Below, piece by piece: positions 7,524 through 15,825 of a stretch of DNA of 26,709 nucleotides (position 1 is the first letter of the stretch; every line of letters begins with the position of its first letter). The DNA lies in assembly GCA_013695075.1 (NCBI GenBank), contig JACDBE010000285.1, positions 1 through 26,709 of the forward strand, read 5' to 3'. Position numbers and translations under genes: made by a program. The DNA comes from Acidimicrobiia bacterium. Lineage in GTDB: Bacteria > Actinomycetota > Acidimicrobiia > Spongiisociales > UBA5794. The notes beneath the pieces were generated by a model. That model was not told the DNA's origin. It saw nothing but the letters and a program-made list of their open reading frames with translations, and searched no databases.

Positions 7524-8201
7524 GTGGACGCCACCATCCTGCTCGTCGAGGACGATCCGTCGATCCGGGAGACCACCCGCATCGGGCTGCAACAGGCCGG
7601 GTTCCGAGTGGACACCGCCGCCGACGGGCGGGAGGCGCTGGCCATGTTCCGCCGTCAGCGGCCCGACCTGGTGGTGCTCGACATCATGCTGCCCGTGGTC
7701 GACGGGCTGGAGGTGGCCCGGGTGATCCGCACCGAGTCGTCGGTGCCGGTGGTGATGCTCACCGCGCGGGCGGAGACGGTCGACATCGTGGTCGGGCTCG
7801 AATCGGGGGCCGACGACTACGTCACCAAACCGTTCGAGATGCCGGTGCTGGTGGCCAGGATGCGGGCCGCGCTGCGCCGTGCCCACCACCTCCAGCCGGC
7901 GGAGACGGTGACTCTGGGCGATGTCCACATCGACGTGCCCGGGCATCGGGTCCGTCGGTCTGGTGAGGAGGTGGCGGTTACCCCCACCGAGTTCCGGCTG
8001 CTCGTCGAGCTGGCAAGGCGCCCCGGGCAGGTGTTCACCCGCGAGATGCTGCTGGAGCGGGTGTGGGGATACTCCTACCTGGGCGACTCCCGGCTGGTGG
8101 ACGTCGCCGTGCAGCGGCTTCGGGCCAAGCTGGAGACGGCGCCGGGAACCGCCCCGGTGATCGAGACCGTGCGCGGTGTCGGCTACCGCGCCGCCCGCTG
8201 A
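7524..8201 (+). CDS. mtrA: OmpR/PhoB-family response regulator, MtrA-like
   Basis: A 225-aa two-component response regulator. The receiver domain (2-117) has acidic Asp10/Asp11, phospho-acceptor Asp53 (VVLDIMLP), Thr80 and Lys102 (DDYVTKPF). The winged-helix domain runs from about 130 to the end. Blocks TVDIVVGLESGADDYV, VTPTEFRLLVELARRP and VFTREMLLERVWGY, and the ending VRGVGYRA, are close to mycobacterial MtrA. GTG at 7524 starts the receiver correctly; an in-frame ATG at 7470 lies inside the palindrome and would add an unlikely 18 residues. No Shine-Dalgarno is seen, but CATACT at 7511-7516 fits a leaderless promoter. The stop overlaps the kinase start (TGATG). It probably controls envelope and cell-division genes, as MtrA does. 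Confidence 0.88.
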   Translation: MDATILLVEDDPSIRETTRIGLQQAGFRVDTAADGREALAMFRRQRPDLVVLDIMLPVVDGLEVARVIRTESSVPVVMLTARAETVDIVVGLESGADDYVTKPFEMPVLVARMRAALRRAHHLQPAETVTLGDVHIDVPGHRVRRSGEEVAVTPTEFRLLVELARRPGQVFTREMLLERVWGYSYLGDSRLVDVAVQRLRAKLETAPGTAPVIETVRGVGYRAAR

Positions 8202-9676
8202 TGCTGCGCAGCTTCCGCTCCCGGTTGGTGGCCACGGTCATCGCCCTGGTGGCGGTGACGGCGCTGCTGGTGGGTGGGCTGGGCTATCTGCTGGTGCAGC
8301 GCTCGCTGCGCTCCCAGCTGGTGGATGACGCCGTTGCCCGCACCCGGTTCAATGTCACCGAACTGGCCACCACCGAGGTGCTGGCCGCCGGTGCCGATCG
8401 TGAGCAGTTCGACGCCAGCGGACTGCTGGCACGCTTCGTGCTGCGCGGCAGCGAAGGGGTGTTCGTCGACTTCGGCGACGGTGATCCGTTCGTCTCCTCA
8501 TCGCGGCTGGAGGATGCCCCCGACCGGCTGGACCCCGATCTGGTGGCCCTGGTGGACGGCGGGGAGATCGGCTACCAGTTCACCGAGTTGGGCGACGAAC
8601 CGGTGCTGGTGGTGGGGGTGGCCCGGCCCGAGGTGGGACCGGACTTCTACTTCGAGTTTTCCGCCGGCGAGGTCGACGCCGCGCTCGCCGAGCTACGCCG
8701 GGTGCTGGCCGGCGCCGGGTTGGGGGTGGCGGTGCTGGGGGCGTTGGTGGCCGGGCTCATCGCCCGCACCGTGCTCCGCCCCGTTCGGGCGGCGTCACAG
8801 GGGGCGCACCGGATGGCGGAAGGCGACCTGGAGGTGCGCATCCCGCCGCGAGGAGCCGACGAGCTGGGGGCGCTGGCGGTGGCCTTCAACGACATGGCGG
8901 CATCGCTGCAACAGAAGATCGTTGAGCTCGAGGATTCGCGGGCCCGAGAGCGCCGCTTCGTCGCCGACGTGGCCCACGAGCTGCGCACCCCGTTGACGGC
9001 GCTGGTCAACGAGGCGGCGATCCTGTCACCCCACCTGGGGGTCCTGCCCTCCGAAACCCGCCTGGTGGGCGAGATGTTGGTGAGTGACGTTGGCCGGTTG
9101 CGGCACCTGGTCGAGGAGCTGCTCGAGGTCTCCCGGCTGGACACCGCCGCACCCACCCCCGAACCGTCCCCTGTCGACCTCGAGGCGTTCCTGGCGGCCG
9201 TCGTCGCCGACCGTCACCCCGAGGCCACCCTCACCGTTGCCGGCAACCGACCCGTCACCGTCGACCGCGTCGGGTTGGAGCGGGTGGTGGCCAACCTGCT
9301 CGACAACGCCCGTACCCATGCCCCCGGGGCGTCGGTGACGGTCGCCGCCGACCTGACCGGCGACGTGTTGACGATAACCGTCACCGATGACGGTCCCGGG
9401 GTCGACGACGCGGCCATGCCGCTGCTGTTCGACCGCTTCTACATGGCGGACCCGGCTCGCCGCGGTGGCACCGGACTAGGGCTGGCCATCGCCGCCCAGC
9501 ACGCCGCCCGCATGGGGTCCGAGCTGACGGCGTGCCATGCCGATGGTGGCCGCGGGATCACCTTCGAGCTGCGCATGCCTGTTACCGGTTCGTTACCCGG
9601 CGGTAATGGCGATGAGATGTCGGCGGCGGATGCTGGCAACGTCATCAACCCGGACGCCACAGGAGTCTCACCATGA
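8201..9676 (+). CDS. mtrB: Sensor histidine kinase, MtrB-like
   Basis: A 491-aa membrane histidine kinase, partner of the preceding regulator. Helix 1 spans about 10-32 and helix 2 about 168-192, enclosing an extracytoplasmic sensor of some 135 residues. HAMP follows at about 190-245. The dimerisation domain has phospho-acceptor His259 in VADVAHELRTPL. The ATPase domain shows the N box ANLLDNA (364-370), G1 DDGPG (396-400), F box LFDRFY and G2 GGTGLGLAI (422-430). Its order regulator-kinase-lipoprotein matches mtrA-mtrB-lpqB. The catalytic fold ends near residue 460; the last 30 residues are unusual, and their DNA carries the 11-bp phased repeats at 9581-9607. The stop overlaps the lipoprotein start by four bases (ATGA). 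Confidence 0.9.
   Translation: MLRSFRSRLVATVIALVAVTALLVGGLGYLLVQRSLRSQLVDDAVARTRFNVTELATTEVLAAGADREQFDASGLLARFVLRGSEGVFVDFGDGDPFVSSSRLEDAPDRLDPDLVALVDGGEIGYQFTELGDEPVLVVGVARPEVGPDFYFEFSAGEVDAALAELRRVLAGAGLGVAVLGALVAGLIARTVLRPVRAASQGAHRMAEGDLEVRIPPRGADELGALAVAFNDMAASLQQKIVELEDSRARERRFVADVAHELRTPLTALVNEAAILSPHLGVLPSETRLVGEMLVSDVGRLRHLVEELLEVSRLDTAAPTPEPSPVDLEAFLAAVVADRHPEATLTVAGNRPVTVDRVGLERVVANLLDNARTHAPGASVTVAADLTGDVLTITVTDDGPGVDDAAMPLLFDRFYMADPARRGGTGLGLAIAAQHAARMGSELTACHADGGRGITFELRMPVTGSLPGGNGDEMSAADAGNVINPDATGVSP
9581..9607 (+). promoter_or_regulatory. Triple 11-bp-phased GTTAC repeats, possible MtrA operator
   Basis: GTTAC at 9581, GTTAC at 9592 and GTAAT at 9603 are spaced exactly 11 bases apart, the geometry of direct-repeat operators bound by tandem OmpR-family dimers. 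GTnAC half-sites spaced this way resemble MtrA/GlnR-type sites in actinomycetes. They lie in the tail-encoding end of the kinase gene, about 65-90 bases before the lipoprotein start, where they could autoregulate an internal promoter. No clear -10 was found downstream. Confidence 0.45.
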
Positions 9677-11136
9677 ACCGGTTCGCCACCCTCGTCGCCG
9701 CCGTCGCCCTCACCGTCGCCGCCTGCGGTGGGGGAGGTGTCGGCAGCGGGGGCACACTCGCCCCGACACAGCCCACCACCACCAGTACCACCAGCCCCGG
9801 CGAGCCCACCACGACCACGACCCCGGGCGGCGGTGCTACCACCACCAGCACCACGTCGGTGCCGTCGGTGGACACCACCGCACCTCCCACCGGTCCCACC
9901 GAGGTCTTCGTCGACATCTACCTGGTGAAGGACGGGGCCCATGCCTCCACGGTGACCCGGTCGGTGGACACCCCGGGGGTTGCCGCCAACGCCATCCGCG
10001 CCCTCATCCAGGGTCCCACCGCCGAGGAGGAAGGCGCCGGGCTGGCGTCCGCCGTCCCCGCCGACACCCTGCTGCTGGGGCTCGACATCGACGACGGGCT
10101 GGCCACCATCGACCTGTCCCTCGAGTTCGAAGAGGGGGCTGGCAGCTTCTCGATGACGAGCCGGCTGGCGCAGGTGGTGTACACCCTCACCCAGTTCCCC
10201 TCCATCGACCGCGTCGACTTCCGCCTCGACGGCGAGCAGGTGCTGGTGTTCTCCAGCGAGGGCATCGTCCTCGACCATCCCCCGATGGAGAACGGCGACT
10301 TCCTGTCGGCCCTGCCCATGGGACCGGACACCGGCAGCGGCGCCACCGAGACCTGGACGCAGGACGATCTCCCGCCGATCGTCGGCATCGCCTCGTCGCA
10401 GCTGGGACGGGTGGTGCTGGTGGCCGACGACGACACCCTCAACGTGCGCACCGGCGCCGGGGTGAGCAACCCGATCATCGGGAAGGTCGTCCCCGGGGCG
10501 GTCGTCCATCGCCTGGGTGCGACCGCCGTGGTGGGATCGTCCATCTGGGCCGAGATCGACACCCCCCGTGGGGCCGGCTGGGTCAACGCCACCTACCTCG
10601 GGGCCGTGGTTGAGGCGTCGACATTCGCCGCTGACGACGCCGTCATCGACCTGCTCGATGACTTCGCCGTCGCCATCGCCGCCGACGGCGACATCCGCCC
10701 CATGGTCTCGGAACGGGGTCTGTACGTCGCCCACAACTCAGCCCCCATCCACTTCGACAGGGAGGCTCTCGATGGGATCCTCACCGATCCCACCACCTAC
10801 AAGTGGCCGTCTGCGGCGCTCGACTCCTCCGATCCCTCGCAGCTGGCCGAGCTGCCCGACCGCACCTTCGCCGAGGCCATCACCGACCGATGGCTGAGTG
10901 TGTGGGGCGACGACGACCGGGTGATCTCGTGGAACGAGACGGTGTTCGGGGGCAACGGGTTCGGTGAGCTGGCCATCCCGTTCGAGCTGACCGGTTTCAA
11001 CTACGTGGGGATGTACGACCCGGGCGACGACCCGCAGTACGGCGGGCTGGACTGGAACTCCTGGTACGTGGCCATCGACTACGAGAACGGGATGCCCCGG
11101 ATCGTCGGGCTCACCATCGACGAGTGGTCACCGTGA
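9673..11136 (+). CDS. GerMN-domain lipoprotein, LpqB-like
   Basis: A 487-aa exported lipoprotein. The signal ends in VAAC (Cys18), followed by a Thr/Pro/Gly linker to about 75. Residues 78-200 are a GerMN domain (VFVDIYLVKDG, IRALIQGPTAEEEGAGLASAVP, ATIDLSLEFEEG, VYTLTQFPSIDRV). Residues about 248-312 are a bacterial SH3-like domain (TLNVRTGAGVSNPIIGKV, WAEIDTPRGAGWVNATYLG). The last 170 residues are not recognised. ATG at 9673 has AGGAG seven bases upstream. In mycobacteria LpqB has GerMN domains, follows mtrAB and interacts with MtrB. The position suggests the same job here, though the SH3-like domain replaces LpqB's usual C-terminal beta-propeller. A GGTCAC/GTGACC palindrome (11126-11138) covers the stop codon. 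Confidence 0.85.
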   Translation: MNRFATLVAAVALTVAACGGGGVGSGGTLAPTQPTTTSTTSPGEPTTTTTPGGGATTTSTTSVPSVDTTAPPTGPTEVFVDIYLVKDGAHASTVTRSVDTPGVAANAIRALIQGPTAEEEGAGLASAVPADTLLLGLDIDDGLATIDLSLEFEEGAGSFSMTSRLAQVVYTLTQFPSIDRVDFRLDGEQVLVFSSEGIVLDHPPMENGDFLSALPMGPDTGSGATETWTQDDLPPIVGIASSQLGRVVLVADDDTLNVRTGAGVSNPIIGKVVPGAVVHRLGATAVVGSSIWAEIDTPRGAGWVNATYLGAVVEASTFAADDAVIDLLDDFAVAIAADGDIRPMVSERGLYVAHNSAPIHFDREALDGILTDPTTYKWPSAALDSSDPSQLAELPDRTFAEAITDRWLSVWGDDDRVISWNETVFGGNGFGELAIPFELTGFNYVGMYDPGDDPQYGGLDWNSWYVAIDYENGMPRIVGLTIDEWSP

Positions 11137-11164
11137 CCTGATCACCGTGAATCGGCGGTAGACG

Positions 11165-11341
11165 TCACTCCCAGCGCTTGTCCGCGGCATCGGCGATCTC
11201 GTTGCGTCGCCGCACCATGTCGAGGGCTCGTGCGGCGGAGGCCCGATCCGGGTATGGGCCGAGCAGGTTCCGGCGTGGGCAGCGGCCGTCGCCGCTCTCC
11301 ACCCGGTCGTGCTCGACGCACCAGTAGAACTCGTCGACCAT
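11165..11341 (-). CDS. Small conserved actinobacterial protein, SPOR-like (58 aa)
   Basis: A 58-aa soluble protein starting MVDEFYWCVEHDRVE and containing CPRRNLLGPYPDRASAARAL, then a charged helix ending DKRWE. This matches a common actinobacterial small-protein pattern I recognise (aromatic start, HxRVE, GPY, Ala-rich helix), whose fold recalls SPOR-like units. The function is unknown. The frame stays open for a further 117 codons upstream, but the family normally starts here. No clear Shine-Dalgarno precedes it. It converges on the LpqB-like gene with 28 bases between stops. Confidence 0.6.
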   Translation of the reverse strand: MVDEFYWCVEHDRVESGDGRCPRRNLLGPYPDRASAARALDMVRRRNEIADAADKRWE

Positions 11342-11591
11342 GACCACCACTGTGCCCCGGCGTCCGGCTCTGTGCAAGCGGTGGCCGAGCATGACAAACC
11401 CGGAGGGCCCGAAGGCGTCGACGGCGACGGTCACTATTCCGCCGGCGAAACGGATCCTGATCCGGCCGGGGTCGACGTCGACGATCTCACCGACGCCGTG
11501 GTGCTCGTAGGCCCACCCAGACCCCGGGAGCGTGCATGGCGACCGCCTCCAGATCGCCGCCGGCGGAAGCATCCCAGCCATCGTCGTACAT
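11342..11591 (-). pseudogene. Possible frameshifted small gene with Tudor-like segment
   Basis: About 390 bases (11342-11747) lack a convincing intact gene. On the minus strand, 11591-11487 can encode a 34-aa peptide starting MYDDGWDASAGGDLEAVAM. In another frame the neighbouring stretch (about 11510-11400) reads YEHHGVGEIVDVDPGRIRI and then RFAGGIVTVAVDAF, resembling the Tudor-like VGxGxVxxV fold seen in UvrD-type C-termini. Joining them needs one frameshift near 11510. It could be a decayed gene upstream of the 58-aa protein, or chance. Nothing was seen in 11592-11747. Confidence 0.3.
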
Positions 11592-11747
11592 GTTGCGGTC
11601 GTCCCTACCTTGCGTGGGACCGGTCCGGCCCCCCCGGATTGCGGTCCCTGCGACAACCGTGGCCTACGCCAACGCATACGGGCCCGCCTCATGAAGCTAC
11701 CCGACCCGACCCCTAACGAAACTCCGCTGCGTTATCAAGGGCCCGCG

Positions 11748-14348
11748 TCACCGGGGCTGCGTCGTCGCCCCCAGCACGTCGAGGGCGGCTGCCACCTCGG
11801 GATCGGCCTCGTAGCGGAAGTGCCCCATGGGCCGAGGGCATCCTGCGGTGGTTCCCGGCCAGCGGGGATCGGGGAGCCGCAAGTCGGTGTCGAGGTCGGT
11901 GTCGGTCACACCGATCTGCTCGTCGGGTCCGGTGAACACCGCGCCGGCTATCGGATCGGACAGCCGGTAGGCATTGCAGAACCGCTCCTCGCCTCCCCCA
12001 CCGGCACGCCACGATCCGGCCAACCCGGCGCAGATCCCGTCCCCGAACACCGCCGGCCAGAAGCGCCGGTAGTACCGCCCCAGCGGAGACCCATACGCAA
12101 GCAACGCCAGCCGGTGGGGGTCCGCCTCTCCCAGCTGCATGGCGGCCGCCAGACCGAGGACCGACCCCTGGCTGTACCCGGCTACGACGACCCCGCGGTG
12201 GACGGTGAGGTTGGCGACGTGGGTGGCCAGCTCGGGAACGGCGCGCTCCGCGTACGCCGGCGGCGCCAGCGGGTGGAACCGCCGCGGCCAGAAGGTACCG
12301 ACGTCCCACACCACGCCGACCTTGCGTCGGATTGCCCCGTACCGGATGGACAGCGCCAAGGCGGCGATGGCCAGCACCGGGAAGGCGGCTCCGACCACCG
12401 CTCCCCCGGTGGCCAGCCAGCTCCACGAGCGCGGCCAGGGGCTGGCCGTCAGGGCGAGGTGGATCCGATCGAGCGACCACAGATCCATGGCCGGGCGGTC
12501 CGCCCTGCCCAGCAGCGCCAGCAGGGCCAACCCGGTCATCCCGGTGATCAGGGTGATCACGACGTCGATGCTGAAGGTGAGGTCAGACACCGCCCGACGG
12601 CGCCCGGCAGCGGCGGTCATCGTCGACCGGCACGGCTCCGGGGCATCCGGGTACTCGCTGACGACTCGTTCCCATGGCCAGACCTCGTGGCGGCGGTGGA
12701 GCAGGTACACGATCGCCCCCGACCCGACGGCGAGGACCACCGCGGCGAACATGGCGGTGATCCATCCATGACCGGTGGGCAGCTCGGTGGCGGGACCGAG
12801 CCAGGCGTGACCGATGCGGCTCAGCCCGGCGTAGGTGGCGGCCAGCAGCAGCAGCGACAGGGTGCTCACCGTCGTCACCGGCAGCCAGCGGAAGCGGTCG
12901 CGGCGACCGGTCTCGGCGAAGGCCGTTACCGCGAACAACCCGGTGCCGAACCCGACCCCGAGCCACCACAGGCCGTTGGCGCCGGCAGCCAGTAGCCCGG
13001 CAACGACGACCAGGATGCCGCAGATGACGCCATCGAACGTGCCCCGGCTGATCAGCGCCGTCACCACCGCCGGGTAGGCGACGGCGGCGACGCCGATGGC
13101 GACCGGGAACCAGCCGATAGCGGTCAGCTCGCCGTCGGCGCGGTGCACCAGCAGCAGCCCCATTCCGGCCACGGCGAGCAGCAGGAAGGTGACCCCGTCG
13201 AAGCGGCGGCGGGTGGTGAGCGCTACGCCGGCCGGGTAGCCGACGGCGACGACAGTCACCGCGGCAAGCATCCACCACAAGCCGGGTCCATCGCCGTCGA
13301 CGTTGCTGACCACGACCAGTGCCACCCCGGTGGCGATAATCAGCATCGCTCCCCGCCGGGAAGCGATGGTCCATCCACCGGCGCTGATCACCGCATCACC
13401 GTGGCGGCGCACCCATGCCAGGCATTCCACGGCCGCCAGCAACACCACCAGCACCCCCGCCACGGCCAGCACCCACAGCGGTGCCGCCGCCCACAGCCCG
13501 TCGAGATCGGTGCCCGGTGCCGGTAGGTCGGTGGTCAGCGCGGTGAGCATCCCGGCCCCGGCGAGCAGCCATCCGGCGGCGCCCAGCATGGCGGCGGTGG
13601 GCCCGGTGGTACGCGCAATGGCGACCGCCAGGGCGGTGCTGGCGAGCAGGATCGAGGCGACGGCCAGCGCCATAGGGACCGGGGCATCGGTGAGCCGCCA
13701 CAGCGACACGGCAGGAAGGAACGCAACGGTGGCGGCGGCCACGGCGAATTCGCTGTGGCGCAACGCCTCGATGACGGGGGCGGTCCGCCAGAACTCGGGG
13801 TCGCCCAGGCCCAGATCGTCGTCGGCGGCGGCCACCGCGTCCGCCTCCTCGGATGGGAGTGTCCCGAAATCCTCATAGCGGGCGCTGCGCTTGCTGGCAA
13901 TAGCGATGACCACCAGCACCGCCAGCATCGCCCCCGATGACCACGCCAACCGGATTCCCAGCGGGGAGGTGTCGAAGGCATCGAAGGCGATGGCCCCCAG
14001 CCACGTCATGAGCAGCACGGTCTCGGCGGAGGCGATGAGCCGTACCAAGCCCCGCTGCAGGGCGGTGAGCCGCGGACCGGCGGCGGGGTCCACCATCCAC
14101 CCCGCCATGTTGATCACGGAGAAGGGCAGCAACAGCAACCAAAAGGCTCGGGTGAAGTTCCGCCCGGAGAACCCACCCCAGGAGTAGATCTGCCGGGTCC
14201 GGGGCGGTCCGCCAGCCGGTGTGGGGTCTTCCCAGAACCCGGCGAGGTCGTCGGCGGCGTCGCCGATGGGCACCACGTCGTCGCCGAGCAGCTGCTGGGC
14301 GGTGCCACCACCGACGCCGTGGATGCGCAGCTCGACAATGTCGGCCAC
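11748..14348 (-). CDS. Large membrane protein with a split alpha/beta-hydrolase (lipase-like) domain
   Basis: An 866-aa protein. Residues 4-15 (IVELRIHGVGGG) look like the first strand and oxyanion HGxGG of an alpha/beta hydrolase. Residues about 67-670 then hold roughly a dozen or more hydrophobic helices, and the nucleophile elbow GYSQGS (Ser726) follows after WDVGTFWPRRFHPLAPPAYA. Asp798 (RLSDPIAG) and His843 (MGHFRYEADP) are plausible triad partners. Two consecutive stretches, 356-406 and 411-459, are internal copies with a 55-residue period (YPAGV...RFDGV and YPAVV...TFDGV). GTG at 14348 overlaps the upstream TAG by one base (TAGTG), so it is coupled to the dienelactone-hydrolase-like gene. 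The substrate is unknown; an envelope lipid or exported ester is a guess. Confidence 0.8.
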   Translation of the reverse strand: MADIVELRIHGVGGGTAQQLLGDDVVPIGDAADDLAGFWEDPTPAGGPPRTRQIYSWGGFSGRNFTRAFWLLLLPFSVINMAGWMVDPAAGPRLTALQRGLVRLIASAETVLLMTWLGAIAFDAFDTSPLGIRLAWSSGAMLAVLVVIAIASKRSARYEDFGTLPSEEADAVAAADDDLGLGDPEFWRTAPVIEALRHSEFAVAAATVAFLPAVSLWRLTDAPVPMALAVASILLASTALAVAIARTTGPTAAMLGAAGWLLAGAGMLTALTTDLPAPGTDLDGLWAAAPLWVLAVAGVLVVLLAAVECLAWVRRHGDAVISAGGWTIASRRGAMLIIATGVALVVVSNVDGDGPGLWWMLAAVTVVAVGYPAGVALTTRRRFDGVTFLLLAVAGMGLLLVHRADGELTAIGWFPVAIGVAAVAYPAVVTALISRGTFDGVICGILVVVAGLLAAGANGLWWLGVGFGTGLFAVTAFAETGRRDRFRWLPVTTVSTLSLLLLAATYAGLSRIGHAWLGPATELPTGHGWITAMFAAVVLAVGSGAIVYLLHRRHEVWPWERVVSEYPDAPEPCRSTMTAAAGRRRAVSDLTFSIDVVITLITGMTGLALLALLGRADRPAMDLWSLDRIHLALTASPWPRSWSWLATGGAVVGAAFPVLAIAALALSIRYGAIRRKVGVVWDVGTFWPRRFHPLAPPAYAERAVPELATHVANLTVHRGVVVAGYSQGSVLGLAAAMQLGEADPHRLALLAYGSPLGRYYRRFWPAVFGDGICAGLAGSWRAGGGGEERFCNAYRLSDPIAGAVFTGPDEQIGVTDTDLDTDLRLPDPRWPGTTAGCPRPMGHFRYEADPEVAAALDVLGATTQPR

Positions 14349-15094
14349 TACCCGGCCTCCAGGTGATCGAGCAGAAAGGCGCGCACCGTATCTCGGGCAC
14401 CGGGCGTTTGGTCAACGTGGTCGGTGAGGGTGGAGTGCCTGGTCCCGGGGTAGTCGCCGCCCGGGGGGTTGCGCAGGAAGGTTCCGGCCCGCTCGCGGTA
14501 AACCGCTTGCAGACGGTCGAACCGAGACCCGGGGCAGGTGCTGTCGCCGGCGAAGCGGAGCCCGAGCACCGGGGTGCCGGTCGCCGCCGCCTGCGCCATC
14601 GCCGCAGCGGTGTCGCCCAGCTCGTCGGCGGTGACCGTGGTTGACCCCGGTCGCCACGGCAGGCTCGGTTGGGCGGCGACGGCGGCACCCACGCTGGGGT
14701 CGAGCACCACAGGAAACACCAGGCCTCCGGTGAGGCACATGCCGATGACCCCCACCCGGAAAGCGGCGCCGGCGGCGGCGTGCCGCGCCAGGGCGCGCAA
14801 CCAGCCGGCAATCGGGCTGGATCGGTCGGCGCTGAGCAGCGTGAGCTCCCGCCGCACACACAACGCCCGCCCGATGGCGGCGACGGGGCTCGACCGACCG
14901 GGCGATCCGAAGAGCACCGGCAGGTGGACCTGGAAGTCGGTGGACAGGAAGTCGGCCAGCTCGAGACAGGTCTCGCTCACCCCGAACAGCTCGTGGAGCA
15001 CGATCACCGCCGGCCCGCCATCACCCACCCGCACCACGTCTCTGGTCACCCCGTCGTACGTGAACGAATACTCGGCGAGCGGCGCTGCGGGCAT
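14348..15094 (-). CDS. Dienelactone hydrolase family protein
   Basis: A 248-aa soluble alpha/beta hydrolase of the dienelactone-hydrolase type. Cys replaces Ser at the nucleophile elbow (IGMCLTGG). Glu follows the first strand (VIVLHELFGVSE), an Asp lies in LRFAGDSTCPGSRF, and the His is in YPGTRHSTLTDH, giving the DLH Cys-Asp-His triad with the helper Glu. The ATG at 15094 begins MPAAPLAEYSFTYDG; the open frame extends 55 codons further, but that part is transposase debris. The Cys-rich substitutions and the ending VRAFLLDHLEAG are family-typical. It is cotranscribed with the split hydrolase membrane protein, so both may act on one ester-containing substrate. The reaction is not specified by the sequence. 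Confidence 0.85.
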   Translation of the reverse strand: MPAAPLAEYSFTYDGVTRDVVRVGDGGPAVIVLHELFGVSETCLELADFLSTDFQVHLPVLFGSPGRSSPVAAIGRALCVRRELTLLSADRSSPIAGWLRALARHAAAGAAFRVGVIGMCLTGGLVFPVVLDPSVGAAVAAQPSLPWRPGSTTVTADELGDTAAAMAQAAATGTPVLGLRFAGDSTCPGSRFDRLQAVYRERAGTFLRNPPGGDYPGTRHSTLTDHVDQTPGARDTVRAFLLDHLEAG

Positions 15095-15199
15095 GTAGGT
15101 CCCCGTCCGATGCGGATGCGGCCGCGGCGATGCTACCGGCCGCCCCCCGCCACGCCCGGGTCTTGCGGCATACCGCGTCTCACCGGGGTGTGGCGGTGG

Positions 15200-15512
15200 C
15201 GATCGGATCACCTCCTTGGCGTCTGTGTCATGCCATCTTGACCTCGCCTCGGGGGGCACCGGCGCGTAGCAACCCGACCAGCCGGGCGTCGCCGTGCTGG
15301 TCGAGACCTTCGTGGGCCTTGGTCAACAGCCTGCGCCCCGGTACAGCGGATAGCTCGTGCGGCCCCGGTGCCCCACGTTTCGTCCTGGGTCCGGCGCCGG
15401 CATTCCTCGAGCATGCGTTCGCCAACGGGTCGGCGATCTGGGCGGCGTCGGGCACCTTGGTGTCGAACACCTTGCGGTACGGGCCCGACAGATCCAACGT
15501 TGCCCACTCCAC
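15200..15512 (-). pseudogene. ISL3-family transposase remnant, multiply frameshifted
   Basis: Minus-strand frames together spell the middle of an ISL3-type transposase. The first frame reads EWATLDLSGPYRKVFDT then PDAAQIADP, the second LEECRRRTQDET, the third GHRGRTSYPLYRG. The first frame resumes as RLLTKAHEGLD...GLLRAGAPRGEVKMA, and a further shift gives WHDTDAKEVIRS. At least four frame changes and an internal deletion are needed, and both ends of the roughly 400-residue protein are gone. No terminal inverted repeats or target duplication were found. It marks an old insertion next to the lower-GC sugar-uptake island. Confidence 0.85.
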
Positions 15513-15778
15513 TCGGTCCCGCCACCCCTAGGGTTGCTCAGCCAACCAGGCGATCGGACCCGAGGGGTGCGTCCCTCCACCCCATCGGGGAGCTGCCCGG
15601 CTTGAACGTCGACGATCTGGGTGGTCTACTGCTGACGCCGTCGCGGTCCGAGGCGGCACCGGAGCGTCTCATCGAGACCCAACGCTGAGACGTTACCGAA
15701 CACTGGCCATCCACCGCCAACGCGTCTACACTCTGAGAACGCGAAAACAAAACACCAGACAAGTCCCCACCCGCAAAC
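15513..15778. other. Intergenic region between transposase debris and LacI gene
   Basis: No supported gene. Base composition falls towards AT from about 15680. A TACACT box at 15727-15732 could be a -10, but no fitting -35 was seen. A short plus-strand frame ending at 15688 has no recognisable family. Confidence 0.4.
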
Positions 15779-15794
15779 TGAAACGTTTCATACT
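15779..15794 (+). promoter_or_regulatory. LacI-type operator overlapping a possible -10 box
   Basis: TGAAACGTTTCA (15779-15790) is a perfect 12-bp palindrome with the central CG typical of LacI-family operators, and CATACT (15789-15794) can serve as a -10. It lies 35 bases before the start of the LacI-family gene, so the regulator probably represses its own operon. An AACGTT-centred GAACGTTC at 18577-18584, before the first permease, may be a weaker second site. Confidence 0.7.
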
Positions 15795-15825
15795 GGGGAC
15801 GCACTCGGACGTGCAGAGGTGAGCG

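Noticed and set aside
15368..15688. Plus-strand ORF over the transposase remnant
   Set aside because: No recognisable motif, and its first half is antisense to ISL3 transposase sequence.
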